Below are positions 26,135 to 34,959 of a stretch of 64,000 bases of DNA, piece by piece. Numbering within the stretch: position 1 is the stretch's first letter; every line of letters starts with the position of its first letter. The position numbers were made by a program, and so were the translations under genes. The stretch comes from JBAXBF01 sp034429745 (GTDB lineage Bacteria; Chloroflexota; Anaerolineae; Anaerolineales; DRKV01): contig DAOUFY010000123.1 of the NCBI GenBank assembly GCA_034429745.1, positions 1 to 64,000 on the forward strand, written 5' to 3'. The notes below the pieces were generated by a model, which searched no databases, was not told where the DNA came from, and was given only the letters and a program-made list of their open reading frames with translations.

Positions 26135-26151
26135 AATATATTGGATATATT
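26135..26151. promoter_or_regulatory. Candidate Rrf2 autoregulatory operator
   Basis: AATATAT-TGG-ATATATT is a 7-bp inverted repeat 21 bases upstream of the Rrf2 start codon, embedded in TAAATATATTGGATATATTA. Rrf2 proteins bind AT-rich palindromes of this size near their own promoters. AT-rich palindromes also arise by chance, so this is tentative. Confidence 0.4.
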
Positions 26152-26283
26152 AAACCGTTCAAGGTATTAATCATACCACAAATTTCTCTTTTTTGTGGTT
26201 ATTTTACCAAATTCAACGAATTGAAATTTTCATATTTCTGGACAATCACTCATATAATTAATCCAACTTTTTCTCATTTGGCT

Positions 26284-26308
26284 CTCCTTGTGGTATGATT
26301 ACAAGGAG
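26284..26308 (+). promoter_or_regulatory. Promoter with inverted repeat upstream of UDP-glucose dehydrogenase
   Basis: CTCCTTGT (26284-26291) and ACAAGGAG (26301-26308) form a perfect 8-bp inverted repeat flanking an extended -10, TGGTATGAT (26291-26299). The symmetry around the -10 suggests either a repressor site or a structured 5' end. A separate GAGGAGG before ATG 26332 serves as ribosome site. Confidence 0.5.
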
Positions 26309-26331
26309 AAAATTCCAACTGAGGAGGTTAT

Positions 26332-27648
26332 ATGGAACAAATTTGTGTCGTCGGTGTTGGCTACGTTGGCTTAGTTACTGCTGCCTGTTTCGCCGATCTC
26401 GGCAATCGCGTTGTCGCCTTAGATGTTGACGAGAAAAAGATCCAAGGTTTGAACAATGGCATTATGCCAATTTATGAGCCGGGATTAGAAGAACTAGTAG
26501 AACGCAATCTGCGTGCTGGTCGCCTGAGCTTTACAACGTCCTACCAAGAAGGCCTGAAGGAAGCTGAATTTGCTTTCATCGCAGTTGGCACTCCTCCAGG
26601 AGTTGAAGGTGAAGCAGACCTTACTTTCGTGGCTGCAGCAGCTCAATCTATCGCCAAAAATATGCACGCTCCGCTCATCATCATCAATAAATCAACTGTC
26701 CCCGTTGGTACAGGAGACTGGGTAGCCGAAATTGTTAAAACCCATCAACCTAAGCCAATAGATTTTGCCGTTGTCTCGTGTCCAGAATTTTTACGCGAAG
26801 GATCTGCCATCTTAGACTTTATGAATCCGCATCGCATTGTTCTGGGCAGTCTCAACAAAGAAGCCGCAGAAAAAGTTGCCCGTCTGCACCTCCCTTTGCG
26901 TGCCCCCATTATCGTAACAGATCTGCGTACTGCTGAAATGATCAAATATGCCTCCAACGCTTTCCTTGCCACTAAAATTTCTTTCATTAATGAAATCGCA
27001 AACATCTGCGAAGCCTTGGGCGCGGATGTAAAAGAGGTCGCAGTTGGAATGGGATACGATACCCGCATTGGCAAACAATTCCTTGATGCTGGTTTAGGTT
27101 ATGGCGGCTCTTGCTTTCCAAAAGATGTTTTGGCTCTAGCTCATATGGCAGAAGAAAAAGGACATCACCCTCAGCTTCTGCATGCTGTAATGAAAATCAA
27201 CCAAGACCGCCGAAAGATGGCTGTAGATCGCGTACGTGAGATGCTCGGTTCTCTACAGGATAAAGTCATCGGTTTGCTCGGTCTGGCTTTTAAACCCAAT
27301 ACAGACGACATGCGCGATGCTCCTGCACTTGATATTGCTAAAGCCCTCATCAAAGAAGGTGCACGCGTAAAAGCTTATGATCCAGTCGCTATGGAAGTCG
27401 CTGCTTCTCTACTCCCCGAGGTGCAGCTTTGCCCTGATTCTTATGCAGTGGCTGAATCCGCAGACCTCCTCATGATTATTACCGATTGGAATGAATTCAA
27501 ATTCCTCGACCTCGAACGCATTAAAACGTTCATGCGTTCCCCCAATATCTTCGATGGCAGAAACATCTACGATCCCGAAAAAGTACGCAGTCTCGGGTTT
27601 AACTACTATGCCATCGGCAGAGGATATAATGGAACAAATTCCCTCTAA
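26332..27648 (+). CDS. ugd: UDP-glucose 6-dehydrogenase
   Basis: A 438-residue UDP-glucose/GDP-mannose dehydrogenase that oxidises UDP-glucose to UDP-glucuronate for surface polysaccharides. The N-terminal Rossmann motif GVGYVGLVTA, the YEPGLEEL motif and the catalytic Cys261 in GGSCFPKD are present, as is the C-terminal KPNTDDMRDAP segment. GDP-mannose dehydrogenase is less likely from the loop sequences. GAGGAGG precedes the ATG. The next methyltransferase gene overlaps its end by 20 bases. Confidence 0.93.
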   Translation: MEQICVVGVGYVGLVTAACFADLGNRVVALDVDEKKIQGLNNGIMPIYEPGLEELVERNLRAGRLSFTTSYQEGLKEAEFAFIAVGTPPGVEGEADLTFVAAAAQSIAKNMHAPLIIINKSTVPVGTGDWVAEIVKTHQPKPIDFAVVSCPEFLREGSAILDFMNPHRIVLGSLNKEAAEKVARLHLPLRAPIIVTDLRTAEMIKYASNAFLATKISFINEIANICEALGADVKEVAVGMGYDTRIGKQFLDAGLGYGGSCFPKDVLALAHMAEEKGHHPQLLHAVMKINQDRRKMAVDRVREMLGSLQDKVIGLLGLAFKPNTDDMRDAPALDIAKALIKEGARVKAYDPVAMEVAASLLPEVQLCPDSYAVAESADLLMIITDWNEFKFLDLERIKTFMRSPNIFDGRNIYDPEKVRSLGFNYYAIGRGYNGTNSL

Positions 27649-28576
27649 TCCCCCTTCTCTCCCTCCCCTTTGCAATTACGAAAACTCAGATTATCAAACC
27701 ACTTTTTGGGAGCAAGGGGGAAGGGAATATGAAGACCAAGCTGAAGCTGTTTCCTTAAAGCATCTATTGCCCCCCAAAGGGCAGTGGCTGCTAGAAATTG
27801 GAGCTGGTGCAGGCCGCAATACCCCGCGCTATCATGCTTTTCAGCATATTGTACTGCTGGATTATTCCCTCACTCAACTCCAACAAGCCCGAGAGCGGCT
27901 CTCCGTTGCCAATTCCTCATCTCTGTCTTCTGATGGTTTTGCGAGGTTTATCTACGTTGCTGCAAACGCTTACCGTCTTCCCTTTGCTCCGCACAGTTTT
28001 GACTGCGTAACAACAATCCGCGTTATTCATCATCTAGCCAATGTTCCGCTAGCCATCCAAGAAATCCACCGAGTGATGCTGCCCAACGGCGTGCTTGTGA
28101 TGGAATTTGCCAATAAGCACAACCTCAAAGCTATCTTGAGATATTGGTTAGGAAAGCAAACATGGAGTCCCTTCTCACTAGAGCCAATTGAATTTGTAAA
28201 ATTGAATTTTGACTTTCACCCTAAATGGATGGAGCAAGTGCTTATCCAAAACGGTTTTACCATCCAAGAGAAGCGCAATGTATCTTCATTGCGCTTAGGC
28301 ATATTAAAAAGAATACTCCCTTTGAGCAGTTTAGTCCATCTCGATACGCTGCTTCAACCAAGCGGCAAGTGGTTTCAGCTTGCGCCAAGCATATTTTTCC
28401 GCGCCTCCGCTGTTCACCACCCTGAAACCCTAAGTCAACCCCCTTCTTCTTTGGTATTTGCCTGTCCGCAATGCCAAGCCTACCCGCTTGCTTCCACTCC
28501 CACAGCCTATATTTGCCCCTCATGCAGACGAGAATGGAGCATCCATAATGGCATTATTGATTTTAGAATCGGTTAA
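27629..28576 (+). CDS. Class I SAM methyltransferase with C-terminal Trm112-like zinc ribbon
   Basis: A 315-residue methyltransferase. Motif I is LLEIGAGAGRN (about 52-62) and the post-motif VIHHLANVPLAIQEIHRVMLPNG is UbiE/COQ5-like. The C-terminus (about 272-312) has two CPxC knuckles (CPQC, CPSC) before REWSIHNGIIDFR, a Trm112-like fold normally found as a separate activator or a fused tail. ATG 27629 is preferred to longer frames because they lie within ugd and it has AGAGGA upstream. Coupling to ugd suggests glycan or lipid modification. Substrate unknown. Confidence 0.82.
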   Translation: MEQIPSNPPSLPPLCNYENSDYQTTFWEQGGREYEDQAEAVSLKHLLPPKGQWLLEIGAGAGRNTPRYHAFQHIVLLDYSLTQLQQARERLSVANSSSLSSDGFARFIYVAANAYRLPFAPHSFDCVTTIRVIHHLANVPLAIQEIHRVMLPNGVLVMEFANKHNLKAILRYWLGKQTWSPFSLEPIEFVKLNFDFHPKWMEQVLIQNGFTIQEKRNVSSLRLGILKRILPLSSLVHLDTLLQPSGKWFQLAPSIFFRASAVHHPETLSQPPSSLVFACPQCQAYPLASTPTAYICPSCRREWSIHNGIIDFRIG

Positions 28577-28578
28577 TC

Positions 28579-28605
28579 CTATAAAAAACACGATTTATAG
28601 TTTTT
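28579..28605 (+). terminator. Intrinsic terminator between converging methyltransferases
   Basis: CTATAAA (28579-28585), an 8-base loop and TTTATAG (28594-28600), followed by TTTTT. The stem is short and AT-rich, so it is weak. It lies three bases after the stop of the plus-strand gene and overlaps the end of the opposing gene. Confidence 0.45.
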
Positions 28606-29338
28606 CCATAACCCAAAAATGAGAAAGTCCAAACACGCGCAAAGGCGTATTTTCCAACCCTTGCAAAACCATGCGTAAAGCGCGTCCAATCCAGCCTAAA
28701 CGTTGAATAATATTATCATAAGCCCCAAACACATACGTCCGTTGCACGACCTTCAGCGGCAATTCATCAAATAATTGGCTTAAATCCTTTTGTGTATAAA
28801 CTCTTACATGCGGCGCAAGACGATTGCGCCAGCGAATGGGAAGATAATTAACTAAGGGGATGTTTCCAAACACATACTTCCCCCGCCAAAAAATGCCATG
28901 TGTCTCAAAAGGATAGCCGCGATTGGGACAAAAAAGCACTAATCGCCCACCGGGCTTAAGCACTCTTGCCATCTCACGTATAGCCTTCCGATCATCTTCC
29001 ACATGTTCAATCACTTCATGACTTAATAACGCATCAAATACTCCCTCCCCAAAAGGCAGGTTTTCACCCGCCCCACAAAGGATATGAGCATTCTTTTTCC
29101 TTGCTTCAAGTGCACGTTCAACATCGCGTTCCAGACCTACTACAACACCTCCTAGATTGCTAAGCTGCGTTACATAAGCCCCTACTCCGCAGCCATCTTC
29201 AAGCACCTTCCCCTTTACCCTATCCCCCATGGCTAAACGGATCATGCTAAACCGTCTTTCCTGCCCGGCCCGCCACACATAGGATGGCTCTCCTAATTGT
29301 GCGGCTTTATCTAAGGCGTTGCGGTGCTCTTTTTGCAT
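28595..29338 (-). CDS. Class I SAM-dependent methyltransferase
   Basis: A 247-residue UbiE-like methyltransferase. The SAM motif is VLEDGCGVGAYVTQL (about 41-55), the acidic loop is VVGLERD, and motif IV is FDALLSHEVIEHVEDD. The C-terminal third has aromatic and basic residues of a lipid- or glycan-facing domain. AGGGA precedes the ATG. It is convergent with the preceding methyltransferase and divergent from the PIN-TRAM gene. The substrate is unknown; quinone or glycan methylation are both possible. Confidence 0.82.
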   Translation of the reverse strand: MQKEHRNALDKAAQLGEPSYVWRAGQERRFSMIRLAMGDRVKGKVLEDGCGVGAYVTQLSNLGGVVVGLERDVERALEARKKNAHILCGAGENLPFGEGVFDALLSHEVIEHVEDDRKAIREMARVLKPGGRLVLFCPNRGYPFETHGIFWRGKYVFGNIPLVNYLPIRWRNRLAPHVRVYTQKDLSQLFDELPLKVVQRTYVFGAYDNIIQRLGWIGRALRMVLQGLENTPLRVFGLSHFWVMEKL

Positions 29339-29360
29339 AGTTCTATCCCTAAAAATTTAC

Positions 29361-29446
29361 AAAATATTAATAAAAAAGATGTTTTATTCAATAAACCTTA
29401 TACTTCGTATGTTGTACTTGAGCTATAAAATATTAACAAAAAAGAT
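29361..29446. repeat. Direct repeat pair in divergent spacer
   Basis: AAAATATTAATAAAAAAGAT (29361-29380) and AAAATATTAACAAAAAAGAT (29427-29446) are 20-base direct repeats with one mismatch, 66 bases apart centre to centre. They lie between divergent genes and may be paired binding sites or a simple AT-rich duplication. Confidence 0.5.
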
Positions 29447-29583
29447 ATACTCATTCTTCATAAAAATGGTGTAAAATAGAATCAAGTAGCAATGAATATT
29501 TTGCACCTTAACAAGTAGAAATTTCCTTATATTGTACCAAAAACTTGGCATTCATCTAACATTTTTTATTTTTTTCTTTTTTC

Positions 29584-29616
29584 AAGGAGGCGAAGCTTGC
29601 TTCGATATTCGATATG
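29584..29616 (+). promoter_or_regulatory. Ribosome binding site separated from ATG by a CUUG-tetraloop hairpin
   Basis: AAGGAGG (29584-29590) is 23 bases from ATG 29614, too far for normal initiation. Between them CGAAG-CTTG-CTTCG (29591-29604) folds into a five-base-pair stem with a stable CUUG tetraloop. If folded, the effective spacing falls to nine bases. No alternative start codon lies in frame between the two. Confidence 0.6.
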
Positions 29617-30726
29617 AGTGGAGAACTTATTTCACGTATTATTGGACTTATTATTTTAGCCATTGGAGGTATTATTGAAGGATTCGCTCTGCCGGATCAG
29701 CTTCAAGCTTCTGGGTTGAGCGAATTGTTTTCTTTGCATTTCACTGAATCTACCCATTATATTCTTGCAGCAGTTTTAGGAGTGCTTAGCGGTGCCCTGG
29801 GTTTTTGGCTTACGCCCCATCTTGTTTTAAACCCGCTAAAACTGCTGATCAATCGGCTCATCCAAATTCCAACCCAAAAACTTGTGGCAGGTCTTTTAGG
29901 ACTGCTTAGCGGTCTCATTTTAGCTTCTTTGCTCACTTTTCCATTTTCAAGACTGCCCGTGCCTCTAAGTCAAATACTGCCCACCGTTTTTGCCATTCTT
30001 TTCAGCTACTTAGGGGCGCTTGTTTTTATGACGCGTTCGCAAGATATTCTTGCCTTTCTGCGCAATCCATTTTCCTCCCGCAGCAGCAACGTCCTATCTG
30101 AAGACAATGCTCGGGTCCAGGCAGAAGGCAGACCAATCCTTATGGATACCAGCGTCATTATTGATGGGCGCATAGCCGATGTTGCCCAAACCGGCTTCAT
30201 TACCGGTACTTTGGTCATCCCGCGGTTTGTATTGAACGAACTGCAATACATTGCCGATTCCGCCGACAGCATGCGCCGCCAACGCGGCCGCCGCGGCATG
30301 GAAATTATCTCATTGCTTCAAAAAAACACCAAAGTACCTGTACGCATCTCAGATATTGACGTCGAGGGAATTCGTGATGTTGATGAAAAATTGGTTGTGC
30401 TTGCCCGTCAGCTGCAATGTCCTATCCTTACCAACGACTATAACCTCAACCGCATAGCTGAGTTACAAGGTGTACCTATTCTTAACATCAACGAATTAGC
30501 AAATGCTGTTAAAGCCATCCTCTTGCCCGGCGAATTGCTTTCCATCAAAGTAATTCAGGAAGGCAAAGAAGCTAACCAAGGGGTTGGCTATCTGGAAGAT
30601 GGTACAATGGTTGTTGTTGAAGAAGGCAAGCACTTAATCGCAAGAAAACAGGAAACCACCGTTGTAGTTACCAAAGTGCTCCAAACTGCAGCTGGAAGAA
30701 TGATTTTTGCTCGTCAGCAAGACTAG
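29614..30726 (+). CDS. PIN-TRAM domain membrane protein (YacL-like)
   Basis: A 370-residue protein with four transmembrane helices (about 5-25, 48-72, 92-112, 118-138), a PIN nuclease domain (about 174-290) beginning LMDTSVIIDGRI with conserved acidic residues and NDYNLNRIA, and a C-terminal TRAM RNA-binding domain (about 300-365). It belongs to the YacL type of Firmicutes and Chloroflexota, thought to be a ribonuclease at the membrane. cysS follows after 32 bases, an arrangement like that near yacL in other genomes. Confidence 0.88.
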   Translation: MSGELISRIIGLIILAIGGIIEGFALPDQLQASGLSELFSLHFTESTHYILAAVLGVLSGALGFWLTPHLVLNPLKLLINRLIQIPTQKLVAGLLGLLSGLILASLLTFPFSRLPVPLSQILPTVFAILFSYLGALVFMTRSQDILAFLRNPFSSRSSNVLSEDNARVQAEGRPILMDTSVIIDGRIADVAQTGFITGTLVIPRFVLNELQYIADSADSMRRQRGRRGMEIISLLQKNTKVPVRISDIDVEGIRDVDEKLVVLARQLQCPILTNDYNLNRIAELQGVPILNINELANAVKAILLPGELLSIKVIQEGKEANQGVGYLEDGTMVVVEEGKHLIARKQETTVVVTKVLQTAAGRMIFARQQD

Positions 30727-30758
30727 AGTTTTTAATATATAAATATGGAGAAATTAAA

Positions 30759-32177
30759 ATGACGATTCAAATCTATAATACCTTGACTCGCCAAAAAGAA
30801 CCTTTTGAACCGTTAAAACCTGGACAAGTTTCTATGTATGTATGCGGTCCTACTGTCTATAGCAAAGCTCACGTTGGACACGCGATGTCAGCCATTGTGT
30901 TTGACATCATCCGCCGATATTTGGAATATCGCGGTTACCGCGTTCACCACGTTATGAATTACACCGATGTGGATGATAAAATCATTCAACGCGCCAACCA
31001 AGAAGGCAAAGACCCTTTTCAACTTGCAGAAACTTATGCCCAAGAATTCGATCAGCATTTGCGCGATTTAAATGTCCTCCCACCTATGGTCAAACCACGC
31101 GCAACTCAGACAATTACTCAAATTATCCAAATGGTTCAAGCTCTCATTGAAAAGGGGTATGCCTATCCTGTCAATGGTGATGTTTATTTCCGCGTTCAAA
31201 AGTTCAAGGAGTATGGCAAGCTCTCTCACCGCCGTCTTGAAGAAATGCAGGCCGGCGCCCGGATTGAGGTGGACGAACGCAAAGAACATCCGATGGATTT
31301 TGCTCTCTGGAAAGCAGCCAAAGAAGGCGAACCCGCTTGGAACAGCCCTTGGGGAAAAGGTCGTCCCGGTTGGCACATTGAATGCTCAGCAATGAATTTA
31401 GCCCACCTCGGTGATCAAATTGATATACATGGGGGCGGCAATGATCTGATATTCCCTCACCATGAAAATGAAATTGCCCAAAGTGAAAGCTTCACCGGCA
31501 AACCTTTTGCCAAATATTGGGTTCACAACGGCATGCTTCAGCTTTCCGGTGAAAAGATGTCAAAATCATTAGGCAACCTCGTTACTATTGAGGACTTTCT
31601 GAAGCAACATGATGCAGATGTGTTGCGTTTAATGATTCTGAACTCCAGTTACCGTTCACCGCTTACCTTCAACAACGAAGTCATCTCCCAAACAAAACGC
31701 GCCCTAGAACGTTTGCGCCTTGCTTTGAAACCCGCCCAGCCGCAAGACGACCAAACAAGTGAAGAAGAAAAAAATGCAGCCATTAAAGCCCTCAACGAAC
31801 AAATGGAAAAAACAAAAAGCGGGTTTATTGAATGCATGGACGATGACTTCAACACGGCCGGCGCCTTAGGCAACCTTTTTGACCTCGTCAAAGCCATTAA
31901 CCAAGCTCGCGACGCCGGCGTTGGTGATGAAGAACTTTCCAAAGCGCAAGCATTGCTCCTAGAATTAAGTGGAGTGCTTGGCTTGCGATTGGATTCTCCT
32001 TCAACCTCAGCCTCCCAACAGAATATAACCCCCTTTGTGGACCTGCTGATCGAAATCCGCAAAGAATTACGAGCCCAAAAACTATGGGCATTATCCGATC
32101 TCATTCGCGATCGCTTAAGGGAGTTAGGCGTCATCCTTGAGGATCAAAAAGATGGCACAATTTGGCGGCTTGAATAA
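30759..32177 (+). CDS. cysS: Cysteinyl-tRNA synthetase
   Basis: A 472-residue class I synthetase that charges tRNA-Cys. Seen are the zinc Cys in CGPTVYS, the HIGH-equivalent HVGHA, the zinc motif HGGGNDLIFPHHENE, and KMSKS (EKMSKSLGN). Length is normal. It lies between the PIN-TRAM gene and rlmB in the same direction, with a short GGAG site upstream. The cysS-rlmB pairing is common in bacteria. Confidence 0.97.
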   Translation: MTIQIYNTLTRQKEPFEPLKPGQVSMYVCGPTVYSKAHVGHAMSAIVFDIIRRYLEYRGYRVHHVMNYTDVDDKIIQRANQEGKDPFQLAETYAQEFDQHLRDLNVLPPMVKPRATQTITQIIQMVQALIEKGYAYPVNGDVYFRVQKFKEYGKLSHRRLEEMQAGARIEVDERKEHPMDFALWKAAKEGEPAWNSPWGKGRPGWHIECSAMNLAHLGDQIDIHGGGNDLIFPHHENEIAQSESFTGKPFAKYWVHNGMLQLSGEKMSKSLGNLVTIEDFLKQHDADVLRLMILNSSYRSPLTFNNEVISQTKRALERLRLALKPAQPQDDQTSEEEKNAAIKALNEQMEKTKSGFIECMDDDFNTAGALGNLFDLVKAINQARDAGVGDEELSKAQALLLELSGVLGLRLDSPSTSASQQNITPFVDLLIEIRKELRAQKLWALSDLIRDRLRELGVILEDQKDGTIWRLE

Positions 32178-32183
32178 TCATCT

Positions 32184-32960
32184 ATGCCGGATACAGAAGT
32201 AATTCTTGGTCAGCAACCCGTTGTAGAAGTACTGCGCGCCGCTCGACGGCGCGCTTTTCGCCTATATTTGCTTCAATCTAAAGAACAACAGCTTGAAAAA
32301 ACTTCTTCAAAAACAAACAAATTAAAAGAAATCCTGCAATTATGCTATCAGCGCAATATCCCTATCCAAAAAGTAGATCGCATAAAACTGGACAGCTTAG
32401 GGAGCAATCATCAAGGCATCGCTCTTTTTGTTGAACCATATCCGTATGCTGATTTTGCTGAACTTCTTGAAATGCTTAACTCTCCAGATGAGCAGGCAAA
32501 ACCTATGTTCCTTATCTTAGATATGATTCAAGACCCCCAAAATTTGGGCACACTGCTCCGCACAGCAGAAGCGGTTGGCGCGAAAGGTGTATTGCTTCCT
32601 TTACGACGTAGTGCCTTGATAACACCGGCTGTTGTTCATGCTTCCAGTGGTGCCACTGAACACTTGCATATTTGTCAAGTCAACCTTGCCCAAGCCATTG
32701 AGCGCCTGAAAAACCTTGGTGTTTGGGTAATCGGCTTGGATAGCAGTGGGGATGACCTCCATTTTCACCAACTGCCTTACAAAGAATCACTAGCTTTTGT
32801 CGTTGGTAACGAAGGAGAAGGTATGCGTCCATTGGTTCGCGCTTCTTGTGATATGCTCTTACGCCTTCCCATGTGCGGTAATATTGAATCACTTAATGCA
32901 GCAGTAGCCGGTTCAATCGTTCTCTATCTCGCTTGGTTAAGCCGTTTAAAGATGGTATAA
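32184..32960 (+). CDS. rlmB: 23S rRNA 2'-O-methyltransferase (SpoU/TrmH family, RlmB-like)
   Basis: A 258-residue SPOUT methyltransferase. The N-terminal substrate-binding domain (about 1-80) precedes the knotted catalytic domain with motif 1 MIQDPQNLGTLLRTAEAVG (about 114-132), motif 2 VVGNEGEGMR and motif 3 PMCGNIESLNAAVAGSIVL. RlmB methylates G2251 of 23S rRNA; closely related TrmH or TsnR proteins cannot be fully excluded. It begins six bases after cysS without its own ribosome site, so translation is probably coupled. Confidence 0.88.
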   Translation: MPDTEVILGQQPVVEVLRAARRRAFRLYLLQSKEQQLEKTSSKTNKLKEILQLCYQRNIPIQKVDRIKLDSLGSNHQGIALFVEPYPYADFAELLEMLNSPDEQAKPMFLILDMIQDPQNLGTLLRTAEAVGAKGVLLPLRRSALITPAVVHASSGATEHLHICQVNLAQAIERLKNLGVWVIGLDSSGDDLHFHQLPYKESLAFVVGNEGEGMRPLVRASCDMLLRLPMCGNIESLNAAVAGSIVLYLAWLSRLKMV

Positions 32961-32961
32961 T
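32933..32961 (+). promoter_or_regulatory. Internal promoter at the end of rlmB
   Basis: TTGGTT (32933-32938), a 17-base spacer and TATAAT (32956-32961) with an extended TGG. It lies across the rlmB stop codon and 22 bases upstream of the M50 protease ATG, so the downstream genes can be transcribed separately from cysS-rlmB. Confidence 0.6.
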
Positions 32962-32982
32962 CTATCTCATACGAGGAAAAGT

Positions 32983-33624
32983 ATGTTTAACATTCCCCCT
33001 GCAATGCTCATCGCAAACATTTTTGTATTAATCATCGCCTTTACCATTCACGAATTTGCCCATGCTTGGACAGCTAACTTCTTCGGCGATGATACCCCAC
33101 GTCTTAATGGTCGCCTAACCCTTAACCCCCTCGCTCATCTTGACGTAATGGGTTCGCTAATGCTGCTCATCGCTGGTTTTGGCTGGGCTAAGCCCGTTCC
33201 CATAGACCCTTATATCTTGCGACGCCGCTCCCCTTCCGCCCTCATGTGGGTTTCTTTCTCAGGTCCTCTCTCCAATCTATCTCTAGCTATTATTGGAGCA
33301 GTCCTCTTTCACACCGGCCTTTTTACCCCTAGTTTTCCTCACGGCTTGCTGCCAACCCCCTCACAAATACTCACGCAATTCGTCTTCATCAATATTGTGT
33401 TGGCACTGTTCAATCTCCTTCCTATCCCTCCATTAGATGGGGATGAAATCGCAGCGCACTTTTTCCCATATTCTTGGACTCAATGGATGGACCGCTATAT
33501 TCGTCCTTATGGTCCAGTCATCCTTTTAGTTCTCATCTTCGTTTTGCCCATGATTGGTATCAACATCCTTCAGTGGCTCATCTTCATCCCATCTCAGAAC
33601 CTATTCCGCTTATTAGTTCTTTAA
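32983..33624 (+). CDS. Site-2 protease family (M50) membrane metalloprotease
   Basis: A 213-residue membrane protein with HEFAH (His23, Glu24, His27) in the first helix and the distal metal motif NLLPIPPLDGDE (about 147-158). Short S2P-like proteins of this type are widespread in Chloroflexota, Cyanobacteria and Firmicutes; their substrates are mostly unknown. GAGG lies before the ATG, and a promoter lies at the end of rlmB. The next gene follows after three bases. Confidence 0.88.
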   Translation: MFNIPPAMLIANIFVLIIAFTIHEFAHAWTANFFGDDTPRLNGRLTLNPLAHLDVMGSLMLLIAGFGWAKPVPIDPYILRRRSPSALMWVSFSGPLSNLSLAIIGAVLFHTGLFTPSFPHGLLPTPSQILTQFVFINIVLALFNLLPIPPLDGDEIAAHFFPYSWTQWMDRYIRPYGPVILLVLIFVLPMIGINILQWLIFIPSQNLFRLLVL

Positions 33625-33627
33625 ACG

Positions 33628-34620
33628 ATGAAACTTCCCATGAAAATCACAATCATTGGTCTAGGAGAACAGGGCATTTCCATCGGCTCTGCCTTATCCT
33701 CAGCTAAAGAGCGATTCTTGCGAATTGGCTATGATGCTGATATTAATCGCCAACACGCAGCCCAACGTGCTCAAGCAATTGATAAATCTGTACTTAATAT
33801 CCATCAAGCAGTCCAAGATGCTGATATTATCGCACTTTGCGAATCGTGGGATAAACTCCAACCCACCCTTCAGACGATTGCCTCTAGTGTAAAGCAAAAC
33901 AGCGTAATAATTGACACATCTCCGATGAAATGCCGCGTGGCAGAATGGGTGCGGGCTTATTTTCCACCAACTGTTTCATACATCGGTATTTACCCTGTTG
34001 AGCACTTAACCAATGCCTCCCTTTCTCCCAATACAGAAACTTTGTCATTCAACAATCTGCCTATTTATCTTGCCGCTCCAGGTGGAACTTCATCAGCTGC
34101 GCTTGACCTCGTTACACAACTCATCCAAGCTATGGCCGCCCACCCCATTTATATTGATTTATTAGAACTAGACGGCATTTTAGCGAAAACCCAGCTTCTT
34201 CCCCCTCTACTTGCTCAAGCACTGATTCAAACCACCATCAATCAAGGAGGATGGCAAGATGCCCGCAAGCTTTCCTCCCTTCCTTTTGCTTTCATTACTA
34301 GTGCAATGAATACCCAAACTCCCGAAGCTCTTGTAGCTGCATGGAGTTCCAATCAGGAGAATACACTGCGCGTTCTAGATGACTTGATAGCTGCCTTGAC
34401 TTCATTGCGCCAAACACTCGCTGAATTGTCTGAGAATAATCCCTCGCAGATTCAGCACCTCATCTCTGCCAGCAGCCAAGCCCAACAAGCTCATCAGCAA
34501 TGGTGGTCAGAACGATTAAACGAAAACTGGCAAGAAGGTGTCCCTTTGCCAGTCTTAGAAAAGCGCAGCTTTCTCAGCCGTTTCTCAGCTGCTTTATTTC
34601 AAACTAAACGTAAGAATTAA
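33628..34620 (+). CDS. Prephenate/arogenate dehydrogenase-like NAD(P)-binding protein
   Basis: A 330-residue protein with an N-terminal Rossmann fold (GLGEQGISIGSAL, about 11-23) and an all-helical C-terminal domain, as in TyrA-type dehydrogenases (ITIIGLG, then DTSPMKC and a YIGIYPVEHL segment where TyrA has the substrate loop). The TyrA catalytic His region is not a clean match, so the reaction is uncertain. ATG 33628 or the internal ATG 33640 may be used. It follows the M50 gene by three bases and converges, with a 27-base overlap, on a small membrane gene. Confidence 0.65.
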   Translation: MKLPMKITIIGLGEQGISIGSALSSAKERFLRIGYDADINRQHAAQRAQAIDKSVLNIHQAVQDADIIALCESWDKLQPTLQTIASSVKQNSVIIDTSPMKCRVAEWVRAYFPPTVSYIGIYPVEHLTNASLSPNTETLSFNNLPIYLAAPGGTSSAALDLVTQLIQAMAAHPIYIDLLELDGILAKTQLLPPLLAQALIQTTINQGGWQDARKLSSLPFAFITSAMNTQTPEALVAAWSSNQENTLRVLDDLIAALTSLRQTLAELSENNPSQIQHLISASSQAQQAHQQWWSERLNENWQEGVPLPVLEKRSFLSRFSAALFQTKRKN

Positions 34621-34956
34621 AATTCCCAAAGCCCCAGCCACCCACCAATACCCAGCATAAGGCTGAGGCACAAACGTTGATGTTCTTACAGCTACCGCAA
34701 GGCAGGAAAGCACAATCCCAACACCAAAAATCCACCAATTTTTTATCTGATACGTAATTTGGGGCGTCTCTTCCTTTTGCAGTGGCTTTGCACCATATTT
34801 TTGGGCTTTCTTCTTCTTTGCTAACTGCTGAGGAGATAACTTCTCTTCTTCCGCTTTGCGTATCGTTTTCTTCTTGCGGCCTCGCAATTGAATAAACCGA
34901 AAATAGAAAATGACTACTGCAATGCCAACAATAATTATTCCAGGTTCAATATGCAC
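34594..34956 (-). CDS. Small membrane protein of unknown function
   Basis: A 120-residue protein with an N-terminal helix (about 6-22), a very basic linker (RGRKKKTIRKAEEEKL...KKKKAQKYGAKP) and two C-terminal helices (about 74-92 and 100-118). The start is a GTG with GAGGG ten bases upstream. It lies three bases after the stop of the next gene in the operon, and its 3' end overlaps the convergent dehydrogenase-like gene. I do not recognise the family. Confidence 0.6.
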   Translation of the reverse strand: MHIEPGIIIVGIAVVIFYFRFIQLRGRKKKTIRKAEEEKLSPQQLAKKKKAQKYGAKPLQKEETPQITYQIKNWWIFGVGIVLSCLAVAVRTSTFVPQPYAGYWWVAGALGILILTFSLK

Positions 34957-34959
34957 AAT

